Part shown: positions 60,894 to 64,000 of the stretch, piece after piece
How positions within the stretch are numbered: position 1 is the first letter of the stretch
How the letters are laid out: every line of letters starts with the position of its first letter
DNA from: JBCCFW01 sp039029535
Lineage (GTDB): Bacteria; Acidobacteriota; JBCCFW01
Assembly: GCA_039029535.1 (NCBI GenBank)
Contig: JBCCFW010000020.1
Coordinates: 1-64,000 of the forward strand
DNA length: 64,000 nucleotides
Reading direction: 5' to 3'
Notes under the pieces: generated by a model
The model's input: the letters and a program-made list of their open reading frames with translations, nothing else
Database searches by the model: none
Told to the model about the DNA's origin: nothing
Position numbers and translations under genes: made by a program

Positions 60894-60928
60894 CGGTCGA
60901 GCGGCGAGAATGCCCGCGCTTCAGCGGC

Positions 60929-63202
60929 TCACGGACAGGCCGGTAGCCCCATGGCGGACAGCCCCACCCGCGCCTCGGCGGTCACGAGCAGCTCGCCGAC
61001 ACCACAGTCGTTGAGCCCCTGCACGAGGTAGTACCACGACGGCTCCGACCTCCCGGCCGCTGGATCGAAGAAGCTCGGCTCGTTGGTGCCGTCGAGACGA
61101 CAGGCCGCATCGAAGCCGCGGTCGCGGTGCAAGGCCGTCAGGTCGCCGCGGATGACGAGGTGGCGGGCCTCCGGGTCGTCGAGCCCCTCGCTCGCCGGTG
61201 CCCAGGTGATCCGAAGCTGCGACGCGCTGAAGCCGACCCTCAGGTCCGTGAGTGGCGGCGCCATGCTGCCGTCGCCGAAGTCGGTCGGCGCGCAGTCGAC
61301 GTCGTTGTCGAATCCGTCGCCGTCGAGGTCCAGGTCGCAGTCGTCACCGATGCCGTCGGCGTCGAGGTCGGCTTGCTCCGCATTCGGCAAGAGCGGACAG
61401 TTGTCGAGGTTGGCGCAGAGCCCGTCGCCGTCCCCGTCGTCGTCGGCATCGAGCGGACAGGGATCGCAAGAGTCCCCGGCGCCATCACCATCCAGGTCGA
61501 CCTGCAGGGGGTTCGCCAGGCCCAGGCAGTTGTCGATGTTCGCGCAGAAGCCGTCACCGTCGGCATCGTCTTCGCCGTCCAACGGGCAGGGGTCACAGGG
61601 ATCTCCCGCACCATCGCCGTCGAAGTCGTTCTGAAGCCCGTTGCTCATGGTCGGGCAGTTGTCGACGTCGGCGCAGTGCGTGTCGCCGTCAACGTCGTCG
61701 AGGGGATCATCGGGACAGGGATCGCAGCCATCGCCTGCCCCATCCGAGTCGGCATCAGCCTGGTCGGGGTTGGGGAAGTCCAGGCAGTTGTCGATGTCGT
61801 CGAGGACCAGGTCCCCGTCTTGATCGGGAGACAGGCGCATCCAGAGCACGACCTCTTCCCCGAAGCCTCCCGGGGGCGGGAAGGCCTGGTCACCGGCACC
61901 GACGACCCGGTTGAGCTCTTCCACCCGATCGCCGCTCACCGTGTCCAGCCAGATCAAGTCGCGCAAGGCCTCTTCAGGGATGCCGAGGAAGCCCATGTCT
62001 CCCAGCCCCTGATAGCGGTAGCCGAGATAGCTCTGCCCCTCGTTGGCCAGCACCCAGTTCGTCGTCGCGTGGGCGAGGTCGTCACGCGGAACCATGGTGT
62101 CGAAGTCGGTCGACTCGAGGAACTCCTGCTGGATGCGGCAGTAGCCGAGGTCGTTCTGGCGCTGCTCCTCCGTGCGGTTTCCTCGGTTGGTGAAGATGTA
62201 GAGGATCTCGACGCCGTTGGCGCCCGACATCGCCGCGGCCCAGTTCGTCCAGCGCAGGGTGTGGCCCGTGCCGTGGGGACCACCCTCCCAGGCGAGGTAG
62301 GGGTTGTTCGACCAGACCTCGGCGAGCGTCACCGAGTAGTCGCGCTCCACCGCCAGCTCGTAGGCCCGCAGCAGGGAGGCGTGCAGGCCCTCAGGGGTGT
62401 CGTTGTTGTCGTGATGACGTCCGAGCTCGATGAACCAACTGTCGATGTACTCGGAGTCGCCCTGGTGGAACCAGTAGCGGTCCGGCGGCCGGGGCGGTGC
62501 GCCGACGTCCCACACCCAGTGGTGATTGTGGATGACGTGATCGTGATCGTCGGCCTGATGCACGATCTCGGCCACCGCCTCGATGCGCGGCAGCGAGAAG
62601 ACGCGGTGATGGTTGCAGTCGCAGTAGTAGTAGAAGCTCGTCTCTTCGCCGATGCCCCACATCAGGTTGCGGTGGTGCTCGTAGCGATTGACCAGGTTCT
62701 CGATGAACTGCCGCTCCATGTCGGGGACTACGTCGCCGACCCCCCAAGGCCGCGACTTGTCGTCGAAGATGATCATCGTCGGGATGATCCCGTTGTCGTC
62801 CATGACCGTGAGCCACTCTTCCCACTGATCCGCCATCGCCGGCTCGAGCTGGCCCGTGTCGGGATCGCCGTTGAGGAAGGGGTTGTGATGACCGGGACCG
62901 TCACCACCGTGGGAGCGGATGAGCGTGAGGTACATGGTGTTGCCACCGTGCTCGATCATCTCGGCCAGGATCTCGTCCTGGTTACCACCCAAGAAGGTGC
63001 CGTCGGGCTGCTCCGTGCCGCGGTAGAAGAACTCCTCCGGATCCCCGGGACCGACCAGGAACACCGGCCCCACCCCGTTGCGGTAGAGCAGCTGGGGGTT
63101 GTCGGGGTGGACGATGACCTGTCCCGGCAGGGGCTGGGCTCGCAGCGAGCCGGCGACCAGCAAGCCGAGGAGAAGGACGGGGACGACACGTCGTGCGCTC
63201 AT
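60929..63202 (-). CDS. Secreted glycoside-hydrolase-like protein with thrombospondin type 3 repeats
   Basis: 757 residues. Signal peptide (VVPVLLLGLLVAGSLRAQ). The N-terminal half (about 25-400) looks like a TIM-barrel of the DUF4038/GH140-like kind (LAEMIEHGGNTMYLTLIRSHGG, WEEWLTVMDDNGIIPTMIIFDDKS, MWGIGEETSFYYYC, TLAEVWSNNPYLAWEGG), so a plant or bacterial polysaccharide substrate is plausible. Residues about 440-620 hold four calcium-binding thrombospondin type 3 repeats (D-x-D-x-D-G/N and CDPCP motifs). The C-terminal 100 residues resemble a fibronectin-like fold. ATG 63202 is preferred to the GTG two codons earlier. Catalytic Glu residues are not proven. Confidence 0.82.
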   Translation of the reverse strand: MSARRVVPVLLLGLLVAGSLRAQPLPGQVIVHPDNPQLLYRNGVGPVFLVGPGDPEEFFYRGTEQPDGTFLGGNQDEILAEMIEHGGNTMYLTLIRSHGGDGPGHHNPFLNGDPDTGQLEPAMADQWEEWLTVMDDNGIIPTMIIFDDKSRPWGVGDVVPDMERQFIENLVNRYEHHRNLMWGIGEETSFYYYCDCNHHRVFSLPRIEAVAEIVHQADDHDHVIHNHHWVWDVGAPPRPPDRYWFHQGDSEYIDSWFIELGRHHDNNDTPEGLHASLLRAYELAVERDYSVTLAEVWSNNPYLAWEGGPHGTGHTLRWTNWAAAMSGANGVEILYIFTNRGNRTEEQRQNDLGYCRIQQEFLESTDFDTMVPRDDLAHATTNWVLANEGQSYLGYRYQGLGDMGFLGIPEEALRDLIWLDTVSGDRVEELNRVVGAGDQAFPPPGGFGEEVVLWMRLSPDQDGDLVLDDIDNCLDFPNPDQADADSDGAGDGCDPCPDDPLDDVDGDTHCADVDNCPTMSNGLQNDFDGDGAGDPCDPCPLDGEDDADGDGFCANIDNCLGLANPLQVDLDGDGAGDSCDPCPLDADDDGDGDGLCANLDNCPLLPNAEQADLDADGIGDDCDLDLDGDGFDNDVDCAPTDFGDGSMAPPLTDLRVGFSASQLRITWAPASEGLDDPEARHLVIRGDLTALHRDRGFDAACRLDGTNEPSFFDPAAGRSEPSWYYLVQGLNDCGVGELLVTAEARVGLSAMGLPACP

Positions 63203-63544
63203 GGACACTCCGGTAGGCCGATCGCCGTCAGCCCGAGCTCGACGCTGACCCGACCCGGGAGAGGCGCGGCCGACACCGTCCTCACCCGCAGGCTGCCCAC
63301 GAGGGGAACGACCAGCGCCGTCCGCCTCAACCGGGCAGATTTTTCTGAACCCATGTTCAGAGAATCGGCCAGTTGTCTTCAGAAATCAAGCAGCCCGCGG
63401 CGGAACGGCCCCCTGGGGACGACGGGGAGTCATTTCACCCCACCCTCGGACGTGACGGGGCGCTTCCGCTGCGGACAGGGGGCTGTCCGGACGGCATGAT
63501 CACGGCCATTCCGTCTTCTCGTTGCGCCCCGGAGTCAGGCCCCG
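63203..63544. promoter_or_regulatory. Divergent upstream region of gcvP and the glycosidase-like gene
   Basis: 342 bp without a gene. It contains an inverted repeat TCTGAAC-ccat-GTTCAGA (63344-63361), related to the palindrome at 24647-24658, and a hairpin CGGACAG-gggg-CTGTCCG (63472-63489) in the gcvP leader. It does not fit the glycine riboswitch consensus I know. Promoters of both genes should lie here. Confidence 0.45.

Positions 63545-64000
<456 letters not shown>

Overview
The window reads as one GC-rich bacterial chromosome segment that is densely packed with genes. Many neighbouring genes overlap by 4 bp (ATGA or GTGA). The organism is most likely an Acidobacteriota-type Gram-negative. 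The main clues are a TonB-dependent receptor with an N-terminal carboxypeptidase-regulatory domain, secreted proteins with P-domain, thrombospondin type 3 and Cys-rich modules, and very high G+C at third codon positions. No rRNA marker is present, so the phylum is an inference. Bases 1-190 differ sharply in composition and look foreign or mis-joined.

Left part (0.2-10.5 kb): a cobalamin and acyl-CoA mutase island. It holds a 5'-truncated fused isobutyryl-CoA mutase (icmF), a translationally coupled BtuF-like protein without a signal peptide, two paralogous membrane-anchored unknowns, both methylmalonyl-CoA mutase subunits (mutA, mutB) and the MeaB-type GTPase. From 10.9 to 25 kb come a large secreted repeat protein, folP, a glutaminyl cyclase, an ECF-like sigma factor, a TIGR01777 epimerase, a rhomboid homologue lacking key catalytic residues, tandem GNAT acetyltransferases, a CBS protein, an ATP-grasp protein and the tRNA t6A enzyme TsaC/Sua5.

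Middle part (25-43 kb): two adjacent paralogous HTH-ATPase-TPR regulators of about 857 residues, followed by a 750-bp non-coding stretch with two copies of a structured repeat. Next are an ABC exporter (YbbA/YbbP type) beside a TesA-like esterase, a methyltransferase, a dihydrolipoyl-dehydrogenase-like flavoprotein, a three-gene ABC-2 exporter and the TonB-dependent receptor.

Right part (43-64 kb): an aminoglycoside-phosphotransferase-fold kinase, a membrane phosphodiesterase-TPR fusion, a TPR/SH3 protein and a two-component pair whose kinase has lost its ATP-binding motifs. A coupled run then carries two sodium symporters, each with a small membrane partner, on either side of a sirtuin. It is followed by a MoaD/ThiS-type ubiquitin-like protein, an Asp-box beta-propeller and a LOG-family gene split by an in-frame amber codon. 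The window ends with a degenerate receiver protein, an EF-hand/scramblase fusion, a Lon-N-domain protein, a secreted glycosidase-like protein with thrombospondin type 3 repeats, and the start of gcvP.

The best leads for new biology are the covarying repeat pair (30.5-31.1 kb), the MoaD/propeller/LOG cluster (56-58.5 kb), the EF-hand scramblase, the icmF-coupled corrinoid-binding protein, and the pseudo-enzymes (rhomboid, histidine kinase, receiver).
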